Source: RGIG9608 sp045612365
Lineage (GTDB): Bacteria; Bacteroidota; Bacteroidia; Bacteroidales; Paludibacteraceae
Direction of reading: 5' to 3'
DNA: 64,000 bases
Assembly: GCA_045612365.1 (NCBI GenBank)
Contig: JAZKYY010000004.1
Location: forward strand, 109,966-173,965
Shown here one piece after another: positions 53,237-61,873 of this stretch; position 1 is the stretch's first letter; each line of letters opens with the position of its first letter. Below the pieces are notes generated by a model that saw only the letters and a program-made list of their open reading frames with translations, did no database searches and was not told the origin of the DNA. The translations under genes and the position numbers were made by a program.

Positions 53237-53587
53237 TTAAATACGTTTTTCTTTGATACGAGCTTTTTTGCCAGTAAGTTTGCGTAGATAATACAATTTA
53301 GAACGACGAACTTTACCAATTTTTTCAACTTTGATGCTTTCGATAAAAGGAGAATCGATAGGGAAAATTCTTTCTACACCAACGTTGTCAGAAATCTTAC
53401 GAACAGTAAAACGTTTTTTGTCGCCGTGACCACAAATTTTGATTACATCACCACGGAACAACTGAATACGTTCTTTGTTTCCTTCAATAATACGATAAGC
53501 AACTGTTACAGTATCACCGCTTTTGAAAGCAGGATGTTGTTTTTTTTCAGGAGCAAGAGCCTCCTCTGCAATTTTAATTAAATCCAT
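53237..53587 (-). CDS. rplS: 50S ribosomal protein L19
   Basis: 116 residues from the ATG at 53587 (MDLIKIAEEAL). The family core is HPAFKSGDTVTVAYRIIEGNKERIQLFRGDVI, FTVRKISDNVGVERIFPIDSPFIESIKVEKIGKVRRSKLYYLR split across two strands, then GKKARIKEKR. The ten-codon upstream extension is not conserved. It is a single gene here, unlike the rpsP-trmD-rplS clusters of proteobacteria. A variant -7 box TACCTTCG lies ~75 bp upstream. Confidence 0.97.
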   Translation of the reverse strand: MDLIKIAEEALAPEKKQHPAFKSGDTVTVAYRIIEGNKERIQLFRGDVIKICGHGDKKRFTVRKISDNVGVERIFPIDSPFIESIKVEKIGKVRRSKLYYLRKLTGKKARIKEKRI

Positions 53588-53701
53588 TTTATAAATATTT
53601 TTTGTTCTTTCACGCAATATTCACAAACCTTTTGCCAGAGATTACGCAAAACGAGTCGCGAAGGTAGTGTTTATTTTTGAAACAAACAATCAGTTTTAGT
53701 T

Positions 53702-54616
53702 TTATTTTTTATCCTTATCGTCTTTTCTTCCAAATAGTGAAAAATGGACATAACGTTTTGGATTTTCTTTCAAATCTTTGAGTAATGCATTTGCGCTATT
53801 TATAGTGGAATCAAGTTCGTTATAAACGGCACTATCGTTTATTAGAAGTCCAAGGCTTCCTTCTTTGTTATTAAGTGATGCTGATAAAGTTTCCAAATTA
53901 GCAATTGTTCCATCTATTTTTAGGAATAAACTATCAAACTCAATTTGTTTTAAATCCGATGAAACAAACTTAAAGTCATTTGCGATAGTATCTATATTTG
54001 ATAAAAGCATAGGGACATCGGTTTGCATGTAGTTTTTAAGAGAAGCAGATGAAGAAGATAGGTCTGCTGTAGCAGATTCTATTGAAATTAGTGTTTTTTC
54101 AATCTCTTCTGATGAGAACAACTTCTGTGCAGAAACTACAAGGGAATCTATGTCGTTCAACGCAACAGAAATTTTTGGTAAAAGTTCGGCCGATAGTGCA
54201 TCCATCAAACCTGGAACAACTTGTACAATTAGTGTGTCTCCCGCATTGTGGAAGTCTTTTTCTGCCGAGAAAACCAAATTAATAGCTTTCCCTCCCATCA
54301 AACCATCGTCGAAGAGTTCTGCAATGGTTCCAGAAGGCAGTTTAACATCGTCTTGAATTTCTATTTGTACAATAAAAGATTTTTGTTGAGCAAAGTCGTA
54401 TTTAATTTCTCCGACCTGACCAATTTTGTATCCTTTGATGTAAACAGGATTGGAAGGAACAAGTCCATTTACAGCTTCAAGAGATAAGTAATAATGATTA
54501 GTTGGTTTAAAAATATTTATTCCTTTCAAGTAGTTTAACCCAAAAAAGAGAACAACTAATGCTGTTACTACCATTAACCCTATTTTAACTTCTCTATTAA
54601 AAAATTTTTTCCACAT
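53702..54616 (-). CDS. MCE/MlaD-family phospholipid transport protein
   Basis: 304 residues from the ATG at 54616. One N-terminal membrane helix (VKIGLMVVTALVVLFFGLNYL) is followed by the MCE domain (~40-120: YYLSLEAVNGLVPSNPVYIKGYKIGQVGEI, LPSGTIAELFDDGLMGGKAINLV). The remainder is a long helical/coiled-coil region (~150-290), as in periplasm-spanning MCE proteins. It is probably the substrate-binding part of an Mla-like ABC lipid transporter, but the ATPase and permease genes are not adjacent in this window. A GTG at 54625 is the alternative start. Confidence 0.88.
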   Translation of the reverse strand: MWKKFFNREVKIGLMVVTALVVLFFGLNYLKGINIFKPTNHYYLSLEAVNGLVPSNPVYIKGYKIGQVGEIKYDFAQQKSFIVQIEIQDDVKLPSGTIAELFDDGLMGGKAINLVFSAEKDFHNAGDTLIVQVVPGLMDALSAELLPKISVALNDIDSLVVSAQKLFSSEEIEKTLISIESATADLSSSSASLKNYMQTDVPMLLSNIDTIANDFKFVSSDLKQIEFDSLFLKIDGTIANLETLSASLNNKEGSLGLLINDSAVYNELDSTINSANALLKDLKENPKRYVHFSLFGRKDDKDKK

Positions 54617-54636
54617 AGTTTTCACAAATTATTTTG

Positions 54637-54644
54637 CAAAGATA
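54637..54644 (-). promoter_or_regulatory. Promoter -7 box for the MCE gene
   Basis: TATCTTTG on the minus strand, 20 bases upstream of the ATG at 54616. Confidence 0.55.
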
Positions 54645-54764
54645 AAACATTAGTAATTGGATGGATAACATCAATGATACTTTTTATCTACTTTTTCTTC
54701 TAAATTTTTCTAGTCTTTTTTTTCAATATTATTTTTTCTATTATCGCAACAATATTTTTCAAAT

Positions 54765-55003
54765 ATGACAGTTGACGAAAGAAAAGAAGAGAAAGATTGA
54801 TGAAAGAATCAATGGATTTTGTATTGAAACGTGGTGGAGAAACAAAGAAAGTTCTTCTTGAAGATGCTATGCATCGTTTTTTTTACCGTAATTACCAAGA
54901 ATTATTGACTCCAGAAGAACAGCGTAAATATGCGAGTGTAATCTTAACAGATAAAAAAAGTTTAACATCACGAGTAATGGCAAAGGGAAATTCATTAGAG
55001 TAA
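54765..55003 (+). CDS. Small helical protein, possibly frameshifted or with coupled leader ORF
   Basis: The main frame runs from the ATG at 54800 to 55003 (67 residues: MKESMDFVLKRGGETKKVLL, then EDAMHRFFYRNYQELLTPEEQRKYASVILTDKK in parts). It is charged, helical and unrecognised. Directly upstream a second frame reads MTVDERKEEKD (54765-54800) and its TGA overlaps the ATG as TGATG. Either this is a coupled 11-codon leader, or one gene has suffered a single-base frameshift. The composition on both sides of the junction is alike, which favours a frameshift. Function unknown. Confidence 0.45.
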
Positions 55004-55059
55004 ATCGTTAATTTGTCGAGAAACTTTTTTTTCTTTGTTTTTTTATATCTTTAGTTTTT

Positions 55060-55262
55060 TTATTATTTCTTTGTGGGAGTTTGATTGTAGTTTCCAAAAA
55101 TCTGCACGAGCTTGCAATGCGTGTTAATTCTTTTTTTTTGATAATTTTCTTCCCATAAAAAATCCGTGCGTTGTGAATTGATTGTTGGTTCTTCTAACAT
55201 TACACGCATGGAAAGGTTGGAAAATAAGGTAAAAAAATCTTACTCTTGAGTAGGATTTTTTG
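55060..55262 (+). ncRNA. Candidate structured RNA with competing hairpins and terminator
   Basis: This non-coding stretch has two hairpins: GCACG (55104) with TGCGTGT (55118), and CCGTGCG (55164) with CGCATGG (55205). The second extends through UGUGA/UUACA and GUUGG/CUAAC. Segment 55118-55128 can instead pair with 55199-55208 (TGCGTGTTAAT and ATTACACGCA), so two conformations compete. It ends in a terminator. A TATCTTTA box lies near 55050. It is not a recognised tmRNA, SRP RNA or RNase P RNA. Confidence 0.35.
55231..55262. terminator. Bidirectional terminator
   Basis: AAAAAATCTTACTC, a TT loop and GAGTAGGATTTTTT form a 14-bp stem with mismatch. On the minus strand it directly follows the trpS fragment; on the plus strand it ends the candidate RNA. 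Confidence 0.75.
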
Positions 55263-55264
55263 TG

Positions 55265-55351
55265 TTATCTAAAACCTATAATTTTTTGAACTTCTTTTAT
55301 TGTTGCTTGAGCTCTTTCTCTTGCTTTTTCAGCTTTGTGCCTACTTCGCAT
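55265..55351 (-). pseudogene. 3'-terminal fragment of trpS (tryptophan--tRNA ligase)
   Basis: 28 codons reading MRSRHKAEKARERAQATIK followed by EVQKIIGFR and TAA. The KAEKARExAxxTIKEVxxIIGFR pattern is the conserved C-terminal helix of Bacteroidota TrpS. There is no catalytic part upstream, so this is a leftover of a duplicated or deleted gene that kept its stop codon and terminator. A TATCTTTG box lies immediately upstream (about 55358-55365), so it may still be transcribed. Confidence 0.5.
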
Positions 55352-55402
55352 AACGCAAAGATACACAGGTAGTTCCAAATGTGTGCAAATAATTTAAAAA
55401 AA

Positions 55403-55437
55403 CACAAAAAAAGCACTTACTTTGTTTGTAAGTGCTT
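55403..55437 (-). terminator. Terminator after tRNA-Arg
   Basis: On the minus strand AAGCACTTAC, a short loop and GTAAGTGCTTTTTTT form a 10-bp stem, 12 bp after the tRNA. Confidence 0.8.
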
Positions 55438-55448
55438 GATTATCAGTG

Positions 55449-55522
55449 TGACTCCGACAGGATTCAAACCTGTAACCTTCTGATCCGTAGTCAGATGCTC
55501 TATTCAGTTGAGCCACGGAGCC
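55449..55522 (-). tRNA. tRNA-Arg (anticodon ACG)
   Basis: 74-nt cloverleaf on the minus strand. The acceptor arms GGCTCCG and CGGAGTC pair with one G-U. The D arm includes GGCTCAACTGAATAGAGC. The anticodon stem-loop is CTGACTACGGATCAG, giving anticodon ACG (A34 normally edited to inosine to read CGU/CGC/CGA). The T arm ACAGGTTTGAATCCTGT has the expected TTYRA loop. The 3' CCA is not encoded. A -7 box lies at 55538-55545 and a terminator follows. Confidence 0.95.
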
Positions 55523-55537
55523 ATCAGAATTCGGTTG

Positions 55538-55545
55538 CAAAGTTA
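55538..55545 (-). promoter_or_regulatory. Promoter -7 box for tRNA-Arg
   Basis: TAACTTTG on the minus strand, 16 bases before the mature tRNA 5' end. Confidence 0.5.
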
Positions 55546-55624
55546 AAGTTTTTTTTTATTCTTACAAATAAATCCGAGTTTTTTTCTGTTAAAAATTGAT
55601 TTTCTGTTAAAAGTTACAACTTTT

Positions 55625-57919
55625 CTACAGAGAGAATTTGGCTCCAAAGAAATAGCTACGAGGTAAACTTGGACCATACATATAACCTCCATCGCGTTCG
55701 CTACCTTTGTCAAAATCCTTTTGGAAACTATTCAATATGTTTTGAATTCCTGCATTTAGTTGTAATGTAGCATTGTTGCCCAAGCGAATATCGTAAGCCA
55801 CTTTAAAGTTTATGTCAAAAAATACGGGTGTTAAAAATTCTTCATCGTGTTCTATATAGCCAGCACAATGTTGCATCCACATACGACCGGTATAAGTAGT
55901 TGACGAAGAAAGAGTTAAACCTCGAATTGGCAAATAGCTCAATGTGAAATATCCATACGAATTTGGTGAACGAAACATTTCACGACCTGTTTTACGGCGG
56001 CGCATCATATTTTCATCTTCGCTCCAACCCCATTCAGGTTTATCATATAGACTTTGTTGAAGCGTTGCCCCCAACTGAATGTTCCATTTCACACTTGGCA
56101 CTACACGTGCTTCGAGGCTCACTCCATAAACCATTGCACCAGAGCCATTGCGTCGCTCGTAGTTTATCGAGGTTTCATTTCCTGCTATTTGTTCAAGAAT
56201 GAATACATCTTGCAATTTTGTAAAAAATCCATCTATCAAAAAGTTAGTTTGAACCTTGCCAAACTTTTTATAAAAATCGGCAGAAAGATTTACTGCGTGC
56301 GACGTTTCTGGTTTTAAGTTAGACGCATTACTCACAAAAGAACTTTTGCCTCCAACCGCAGTTATATGCAAATCTTCGTCAAAAATTTGTGGAGCGCGAA
56401 AACCCATAGCATATCCCGTACGAAGCGAAACCCATTCTGCTGGATTGTAGCGTAAATTTACACGTGGACTGAAAATCGGCATTTTTATCATACTATGTTT
56501 ATCCATTCTCAAGCCAAGCAAAAATGTCCATTGTTTGTTTTTCCATTCGTTTTGAGCAAATGCACTATAGGTGAATACGTTTTGCTTCAAATCATGTCTA
56601 TGACTAATTGTTTCATCGCGTAAAGAGTTGTAATTAACCTCTGCACCTACTGTTAAGTCGGCAGGTAAAAACCAGCATTTGTTCATACTATATACATACT
56701 GAACACCTCCTACAACGGTTAAATCATTGGTTGTGCCATAAGCATTTGGGTCTTGATGTGTGCCATAATAGCTATCGCGATGTACGTGTTGTGCAGAAGC
56801 ATAAACCCCAAGTCGATGTTTATAATCGGGAGTGAACCAATCAAACTTCAATCCTCCAGTATTAACAAAATGCTCCGTTTGCTCGGCAACGCTAACTCTA
56901 TCAGGGGGAAGATTCAAACTATCTCCACCTCGGCGAAATTCGTAAGAATTGTGGTATTCCAACGAGAGTTTAGATTGCAACGACGTTTTGAAATAACAGT
57001 TTACACCCAAGTTGTGACTATTAAGTTTACCAATTTCGGTAAATCCATCTTTATCGTGGTCGTAACCCTGACGTTGTTGTGTGCTTCCATAAAGACTTGC
57101 CCCAAAACGTCCATTATTAGAAACTAAAACTGCATTCACACCTGTATTAACATCAGCTTTTCGACCTCCTATTAACATCGTATTATTACTAATACTAACA
57201 CTGTTATTCAATGGTTCTTTGGTAATGATATTAATAGTTCCAGCAATAGCATTTGCTCCAAAAAGTGCCGATCCTCCACCACGAACAACCTCAACTCTTT
57301 CAATCATATTAGTAGGGATTTGCTCTAATCCGTAAACTCCTGCCAAAGCACTAAAAATAGGACGACTATTGATAAGTATTTGAGTGTAAGGTCCATCCAT
57401 ACCGTTGATTTTAACTTGTGTAAAACCGCAGTTTTGACAATTGTTTTCTACGCGAACTCCAGGTTGAAAATTCAGACCTTGAGCCAAACACGAAGCATTA
57501 TTTAAATCAAAGATTTTAGGAGTTAAAACATTAACGATATTCGATGCCTCACGACGTTTTACCTCTCCACGATTGGTACTTACAACCACATTATCCAACA
57601 AAATAGCATCTTCTTCCATCTCAAAATCAATCTCTTGAGTAGTTCCCTTTTCTATAAAAATGCTTTTTGTGATAGTGGCATAACCCATCAAACTAACAAT
57701 CATTTCATAATTTCCTTCAGGAAGATTTTCCAAGAAATAATGACCAGAAGCATCGGTTGAGGTTCCAATAGTTGTTCCTTTAATCATTATGTTTACAAAA
57801 CTTAAATGTTCATTGGTGTTTTTGTCAACTACATGACCCACAATATGAGCATCGGTTTCTTTGGCAATAAGTGAATGGAAAGCGACTAATAAGCAGAATA
57901 GAATTGATATTTTTTTCAT
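55625..57919 (-). CDS. TonB-dependent outer-membrane receptor with CxxC plug
   Basis: 764 residues. A signal peptide (1-19) precedes a carboxypeptidase-regulatory-like domain (about 25-105: IVGHVVDKNTNEHLSFVNI). A TonB-box-like DNVVVSTNRG follows at ~109. The plug (about 115-230) contains NCQNCGFTQVKINGMDG with C161 and C164, and VVRGGGSALFGANAIAGTINI. A 22-strand-type barrel ends YFFGAKFSL. The CxxC in the plug and the adjacent His-rich protein point to a transition metal or metal complex (perhaps copper, zinc or heme), but the substrate is not proven. It has its own promoter. Confidence 0.92.
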   Translation of the reverse strand: MKKISILFCLLVAFHSLIAKETDAHIVGHVVDKNTNEHLSFVNIMIKGTTIGTSTDASGHYFLENLPEGNYEMIVSLMGYATITKSIFIEKGTTQEIDFEMEEDAILLDNVVVSTNRGEVKRREASNIVNVLTPKIFDLNNASCLAQGLNFQPGVRVENNCQNCGFTQVKINGMDGPYTQILINSRPIFSALAGVYGLEQIPTNMIERVEVVRGGGSALFGANAIAGTINIITKEPLNNSVSISNNTMLIGGRKADVNTGVNAVLVSNNGRFGASLYGSTQQRQGYDHDKDGFTEIGKLNSHNLGVNCYFKTSLQSKLSLEYHNSYEFRRGGDSLNLPPDRVSVAEQTEHFVNTGGLKFDWFTPDYKHRLGVYASAQHVHRDSYYGTHQDPNAYGTTNDLTVVGGVQYVYSMNKCWFLPADLTVGAEVNYNSLRDETISHRHDLKQNVFTYSAFAQNEWKNKQWTFLLGLRMDKHSMIKMPIFSPRVNLRYNPAEWVSLRTGYAMGFRAPQIFDEDLHITAVGGKSSFVSNASNLKPETSHAVNLSADFYKKFGKVQTNFLIDGFFTKLQDVFILEQIAGNETSINYERRNGSGAMVYGVSLEARVVPSVKWNIQLGATLQQSLYDKPEWGWSEDENMMRRRKTGREMFRSPNSYGYFTLSYLPIRGLTLSSSTTYTGRMWMQHCAGYIEHDEEFLTPVFFDINFKVAYDIRLGNNATLQLNAGIQNILNSFQKDFDKGSERDGGYMYGPSLPRSYFFGAKFSL

Positions 57920-57956
57920 GACTTTATATTTTTTCTAACTAGTAAATTTTACATGA

Positions 57957-57964
57957 CAAAAGTA
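57957..57964 (-). promoter_or_regulatory. Promoter -7 box for the TonB receptor
   Basis: TACTTTTG on the minus strand, 37 bases upstream of the receptor ATG. Confidence 0.5.
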
Positions 57965-58115
57965 CTTTAACCTTATACATGTAAACAATCCCATAAAGTG
58001 GGTATTTTGTAATGTGCAATAACCTAAAATAGGTATGAATCCCCAGTGGAATTAGGGAATAATTTGGAGAAAACCAGGTATAGGTTTCCTCAAGAATCAA
58101 AACAAAAGAGTGTTT

Positions 58116-58511
58116 TTAGTGAGAAGGAGGTCCTCTAAACGAAAGGGATTTTTGAAAATGAGGTAAAAAATTATTTTCCTGAGGTTTAGTGCTAATGATT
58201 AATACAATTCCTATCACGATGAGTGTTGTGCAGGAGTTGATAATTTTGGTAGAGTTGAAATGTGTTAATTGGTAAATAGTTGCAAATTCCTTGGTGGTGT
58301 GTTGATGGTTTTTATCACTGGAGGCGTGAGAGTGAACCACTTTTTGTCCATTGATTATGTGTTCGTGGGTAAGCAAATTCGCAGAACAAAAAAACCATAC
58401 GAAAAGTATAAGTGATGAAATTTGAATAATATTTTTTGTTCTTTTACTCACAAGATTTTTTTTTCTTTGATAAAGGTTATTTTTTCTTTGATCTGCTACA
58501 AAGGAGTCCAA
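58116..58511 (-). CDS. Small His-rich membrane protein next to the TonB receptor
   Basis: 131 residues as drawn. The basic N-terminus overlaps the glycosyltransferase gene by 35 bp, and a GTG at 58451 (VSKRTKNII) is a plausible real start. One hydrophobic segment (IIQISSLILFVWFFCSANLL) precedes a His-rich stretch (THEHIINGQKVVHSHASSDKNHQHT), then a second helix (INSCTTLIVIGIVLIIS). The end is FRGPPSH. Similar small proteins in Bacteroidota often adjoin metal-type TonB receptors. Metal binding is inferred from the histidines. Confidence 0.65.
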   Translation of the reverse strand: MDSFVADQRKNNLYQRKKNLVSKRTKNIIQISSLILFVWFFCSANLLTHEHIINGQKVVHSHASSDKNHQHTTKEFATIYQLTHFNSTKIINSCTTLIVIGIVLIISTKPQENNFLPHFQKSLSFRGPPSH

Positions 58512-59331
58512 TTTTGTAGAAAGAGAAAAGTGTTAGACTTGGACTTTTTGAGATTAAGTTTGCTTTGATAATAGGTTTTAGAATGCAAAAAAAGGTTGCG
58601 ATAAAACCAGATAAATGCCATTTTTTCAGAATAAAAAATGTATGCAATAATTGCGATTTTTCTTGAATTTCTGGTTTTGAAGAATATAAGTACCAAAGGT
58701 TTTCAATTGCTTTTTCTGTTTTGTCTAGAAAAATAATGTTTTTATCCAATCCTTTGTGTATAAGTTTATTGTCAATATATTTTATTGAGGTTATTTTCTC
58801 AACTTCTATGCCAAATAAAAAATCCTCATATCCATAGTGATATAGGTTTTTGTCAAATTTAACTTGAAGAAAAACTTGTTTGTCAATCAAAAGGTTGAAA
58901 GCTGAAAAGTAGTGTTTTTTTTCTTCTCGTTTTTGCCCGTATTTTGCTCTTAAACTTAACTCTTTATTTATATTTTTTCGATAAGCAACACCTCCAACCA
59001 CACAACAATTTGGCTTGCATAACTGAATATAATTGTCAATGAACTTATCTAGAAAAACTTGTGCATCTCCATCGATAAAAAGAAGATAATTGAACTTTGC
59101 CTCGTCGGCTAAAAAGTTTCTAATATTTGCCCTTCCAATGTTTCTTTTTTGTTGAATGAAACGAGAATTTTTCAAATTGTTTATTGCAGAATTCTCTGTA
59201 ACAAAGCAGGTTGAAGCATCGTCGGCAACGATTATTTCATATTCGATTTTTGCCAGTTCAACTTGTTGTTGTAAACTGCGAACCAATTCTATACAACTGA
59301 AATTATATGTTGGTATCAGAATGGAGAGCAT
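58477..59331 (-). CDS. Family 2 glycosyltransferase
   Basis: GT-A fold enzyme of 284 residues. The N-terminus MLSILIPTYNFSC and the IIVADDAST motif bind the nucleotide sugar. The metal-binding DxD is FIDGDAQVFLD. Further parts are YGYEDFLFGIEV (catalytic ED-like) and a hydrophobic C-terminal region. It is probably cytosolic and membrane-associated, acting in cell-surface glycan synthesis. Its start overlaps the GT4 gene by 29 bp, so the two are likely coupled. Confidence 0.88.
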   Translation of the reverse strand: MLSILIPTYNFSCIELVRSLQQQVELAKIEYEIIVADDASTCFVTENSAINNLKNSRFIQQKRNIGRANIRNFLADEAKFNYLLFIDGDAQVFLDKFIDNYIQLCKPNCCVVGGVAYRKNINKELSLRAKYGQKREEKKHYFSAFNLLIDKQVFLQVKFDKNLYHYGYEDFLFGIEVEKITSIKYIDNKLIHKGLDKNIIFLDKTEKAIENLWYLYSSKPEIQEKSQLLHTFFILKKWHLSGFIATFFCILKPIIKANLISKSPSLTLFSFYKIGLLCSRSKKK

Positions 59332-60418
59332 TGTTGAAAATTTTTAGTAGTGTTTTTTCTTCGTTTTGCCACGAGTTTTCTTTTATTGCAATGTCAAAAA
59401 TAGATTTGTCAAAACAGCTGTTTAACATTCTACTTATGGTTGCTGCTATCGATTTAGGATCGTATTTTTCTATACATTCTCCTATTTTATAGTGGTTTAT
59501 GATGTTTGCAATTTCAGGAAAGTTGCTTGCTAGAATAGGAACTCTCGCATGCATAAAATCAAAAATCCGATTGGGTAAAGAATAATAGTAACTCAAACTA
59601 TTGTTGGACAGAAGACATACACCCAAATCGGCACAACGAGTATAACTAGGCAGTTCTTTGCTAGAAATTTTTCCTAAAAAGTAAACTTTATCTTGTAATT
59701 GCTTTTGTTCTACATCTATTTCTAATTTTTTGCGAATATCACCATCTCCTATAATCAAAAAAACGGCATTTTCAATGTATTTCATTGCGTCAATAATCCA
59801 CTCTATGCCTCTACCTACATTTACGGCTCCTTGATAGATAATAATTTTTTTTGAGGGAAATTCTTGGTGCAACAATAAATTTTCTTGCACAAAATCAGTC
59901 TTTAACGGAACATTACAGACAACTTGCATTTTTGTACCGTACTTCTTGTTGTAATAATTGGCAACAGAATTGCAAACTGTGTAACAATATTTTACTTTCG
60001 GTAGAATATGGGATTCTATCAAGCTCCATATTTTTTTTACCAAATGTCGGTTATTAAGTTCGGGGACTTCCGTAAAAAGTTCGTGAGAATCGTAAATTAG
60101 TTTCTTCTTTCTTAATCTTGCTGCCAAATAGTTAGGTAGTAGCGTATCTAAGTCATTTGCCAAAAAAATATCAGCTTTTGAAAGTAGCAAGAAGAAAAAA
60201 AGGAGAATGTTAAATTCTGCATAAAACAAAAACGATTTAGTAAATAATGTTCGGAAACGATAGACTTTATAATCCGCTGAAAATGGCAAACTTTGCTTAG
60301 TTTTTCGGGCTATAACTATCACTTCAAAATTTGCATTTTTTAGTGAATTAGCAATCTTTTGAATACGATTATCAGTAGATAAGTCGCTCGTTACCGAAAT
60401 TATTACTCGTTTTTTCAT
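59303..60418 (-). CDS. Family 4-type glycosyltransferase
   Basis: GT-B fold enzyme of 371 residues. The acceptor half opens VIISVTSDLSTDNRIQKIANSL. The donor half has IIYQGAVNVGRGIEWIIDAMKYI, FLIIGDGDIRKKLE, KVYFLGKISSKELPSYTRCADLGVCLL and the E(x7)E-like region near YYYSLPNRIFDFMHARVPILAS. It is likely to transfer a sugar to a surface polysaccharide or lipid. It forms an operon with the AGE epimerase (17 bp upstream) and the GT2 gene. Confidence 0.88.
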   Translation of the reverse strand: MKKRVIISVTSDLSTDNRIQKIANSLKNANFEVIVIARKTKQSLPFSADYKVYRFRTLFTKSFLFYAEFNILLFFFLLLSKADIFLANDLDTLLPNYLAARLRKKKLIYDSHELFTEVPELNNRHLVKKIWSLIESHILPKVKYCYTVCNSVANYYNKKYGTKMQVVCNVPLKTDFVQENLLLHQEFPSKKIIIYQGAVNVGRGIEWIIDAMKYIENAVFLIIGDGDIRKKLEIDVEQKQLQDKVYFLGKISSKELPSYTRCADLGVCLLSNNSLSYYYSLPNRIFDFMHARVPILASNFPEIANIINHYKIGECIEKYDPKSIAATISRMLNSCFDKSIFDIAIKENSWQNEEKTLLKIFNNALHSDTNI

Positions 60419-60435
60419 TAACCGACCTAAGTCAA

Positions 60436-61605
60436 TTATTTTTTAGCCAATGATTCAAGTATTTGCCAGCATTGGAAAAGTCCGCGTGGAACGTGGAAAC
60501 AGCCTTTCCATTTGCCACCTTTTAGAGGAAGAAGAACTTCTCCTTGACGATTCAAGTAGCCATACCATTCAGGATATTCTTCATCGACAAAATGAGTCCA
60601 AACGTAGTTGTGTACACGCTCAAACCATTCAAGACATTTTTTGTTGCCTGTGAGTTGATATCCTTTTATCATGGTGATGAGTGTTTCAATGTGTACCCAC
60701 CAAAGTTTTTGATCCCATTCTAGTTGTTGTGTAGGACGACCTAAGCGATCCATAAAATAGAAAATTCCGTCGTATTCTTTGTCCCAACCATATTCAACTT
60801 CGTTAAGTGCTATTTCTACGGCTTTTTCTATCAAATCTTTTCTGCCTAAACGAGCCCCCAAATCCATTATAAACCACATTGCCTCAATAGCATGACCTGG
60901 GTTGAGCAAACGTCCGTCAAAGTTGTCTTTTAGTTCGCCATCAGTTCCAATGTGCTCAACAATCAATCCTAATTCTGGACGATAGAAAACTTCCATTACT
61001 TCGTGAATACAAGTGTCTATCGTGCTTTTTAGAAAATCAGGTTCTAAAAGTGATTCTATTTCAAGTGCAACGTTGCAAAGAATCATCGGCAAAGCAAAAC
61101 TTTTCATATTGCGAGTTCCTGCAACAGCTTTGTTCCATTTGCCTTTAGGATTTGTGACTTTTGAAAGCACGATGTCAAAAGTTTTTTTCGCAATTTCTGC
61201 ATATTCTTTATTACCAGTAGCAATGCTTAATTGTCCAAAAGCAATAACTGCAAATGTGTATGAAAAAATGTTGTAAGGTTCAACTAATGGATTTCCTTCG
61301 CGATCGAGTGAAAAGTACCAATTAAGGTTTCCATCGTGACCATATTTCTTTAAGAATTCAGCACCTTGAATGGCACAATCGAGCCACTCTTGACGTTTTT
61401 CAACTTTATTGTAAAGCGTTGCAAACATCCAAACTTCTCTTCCTTGTAACCAAATGAATTTGTCGGTGTCGAATACTGAACCATCGCGTTCAAGACAAGT
61501 AAAATATCCACCAAATTCTTTGTCTTGTGAGTTGTTTAACCAAAAAGGTAAAACTTTATCTAATAACTCACTTTTGTATTGTTCTGCTAATTTTTGAAAA
61601 TCCAT
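60436..61605 (-). CDS. AGE-family N-acylglucosamine 2-epimerase
   Basis: 389 residues with an (alpha/alpha)6-barrel. Signatures include FIWLQGREVWMFATLYN, NWYFSLDREGNP, RLLNPGHAIEAMWFIMD (catalytic His), DQKLWWVHIETLITMIKGY (second His) and KGGKWKGCFHVPRGLFQCW. The KGCFHVPR ending matches GlcNAc 2-epimerase (AGE) more than cellobiose 2-epimerase. The product ManNAc could feed surface glycans made by the two glycosyltransferases downstream. Substrate is not certain. Confidence 0.87.
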   Translation of the reverse strand: MDFQKLAEQYKSELLDKVLPFWLNNSQDKEFGGYFTCLERDGSVFDTDKFIWLQGREVWMFATLYNKVEKRQEWLDCAIQGAEFLKKYGHDGNLNWYFSLDREGNPLVEPYNIFSYTFAVIAFGQLSIATGNKEYAEIAKKTFDIVLSKVTNPKGKWNKAVAGTRNMKSFALPMILCNVALEIESLLEPDFLKSTIDTCIHEVMEVFYRPELGLIVEHIGTDGELKDNFDGRLLNPGHAIEAMWFIMDLGARLGRKDLIEKAVEIALNEVEYGWDKEYDGIFYFMDRLGRPTQQLEWDQKLWWVHIETLITMIKGYQLTGNKKCLEWFERVHNYVWTHFVDEEYPEWYGYLNRQGEVLLPLKGGKWKGCFHVPRGLFQCWQILESLAKK

Positions 61606-61760
61606 AGTTTATTCTTTTTTTCTAAAAAAAGTGCAGAATTTGCAATTATCTTAGAATTAAACGGTTATTCGGGTTGCATGGAAATTGGGTAACGAGATGG
61701 CAACCGTTCTTATTTCAGAGTTCTTTATTGTTTTGCACCAATGAGATAACTCCTGATACG

Positions 61761-61768
61761 CAAAGGTA
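61761..61768 (-). promoter_or_regulatory. Promoter -7 box for the epimerase-glycosyltransferase operon
   Basis: TACCTTTG on the minus strand, ~155 bases upstream of the epimerase ATG. It is the only consensus box before the operon. Confidence 0.45.
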
Positions 61769-61873
61769 CAACTTTTTTATGAACGAGCAAAAGGACGGTG
61801 TATTTTTCATTATTGCAGGGTAGTATTTGAATTTGGTCTATCATAAATCTGCGATATATGAGTTTCCCGATTC

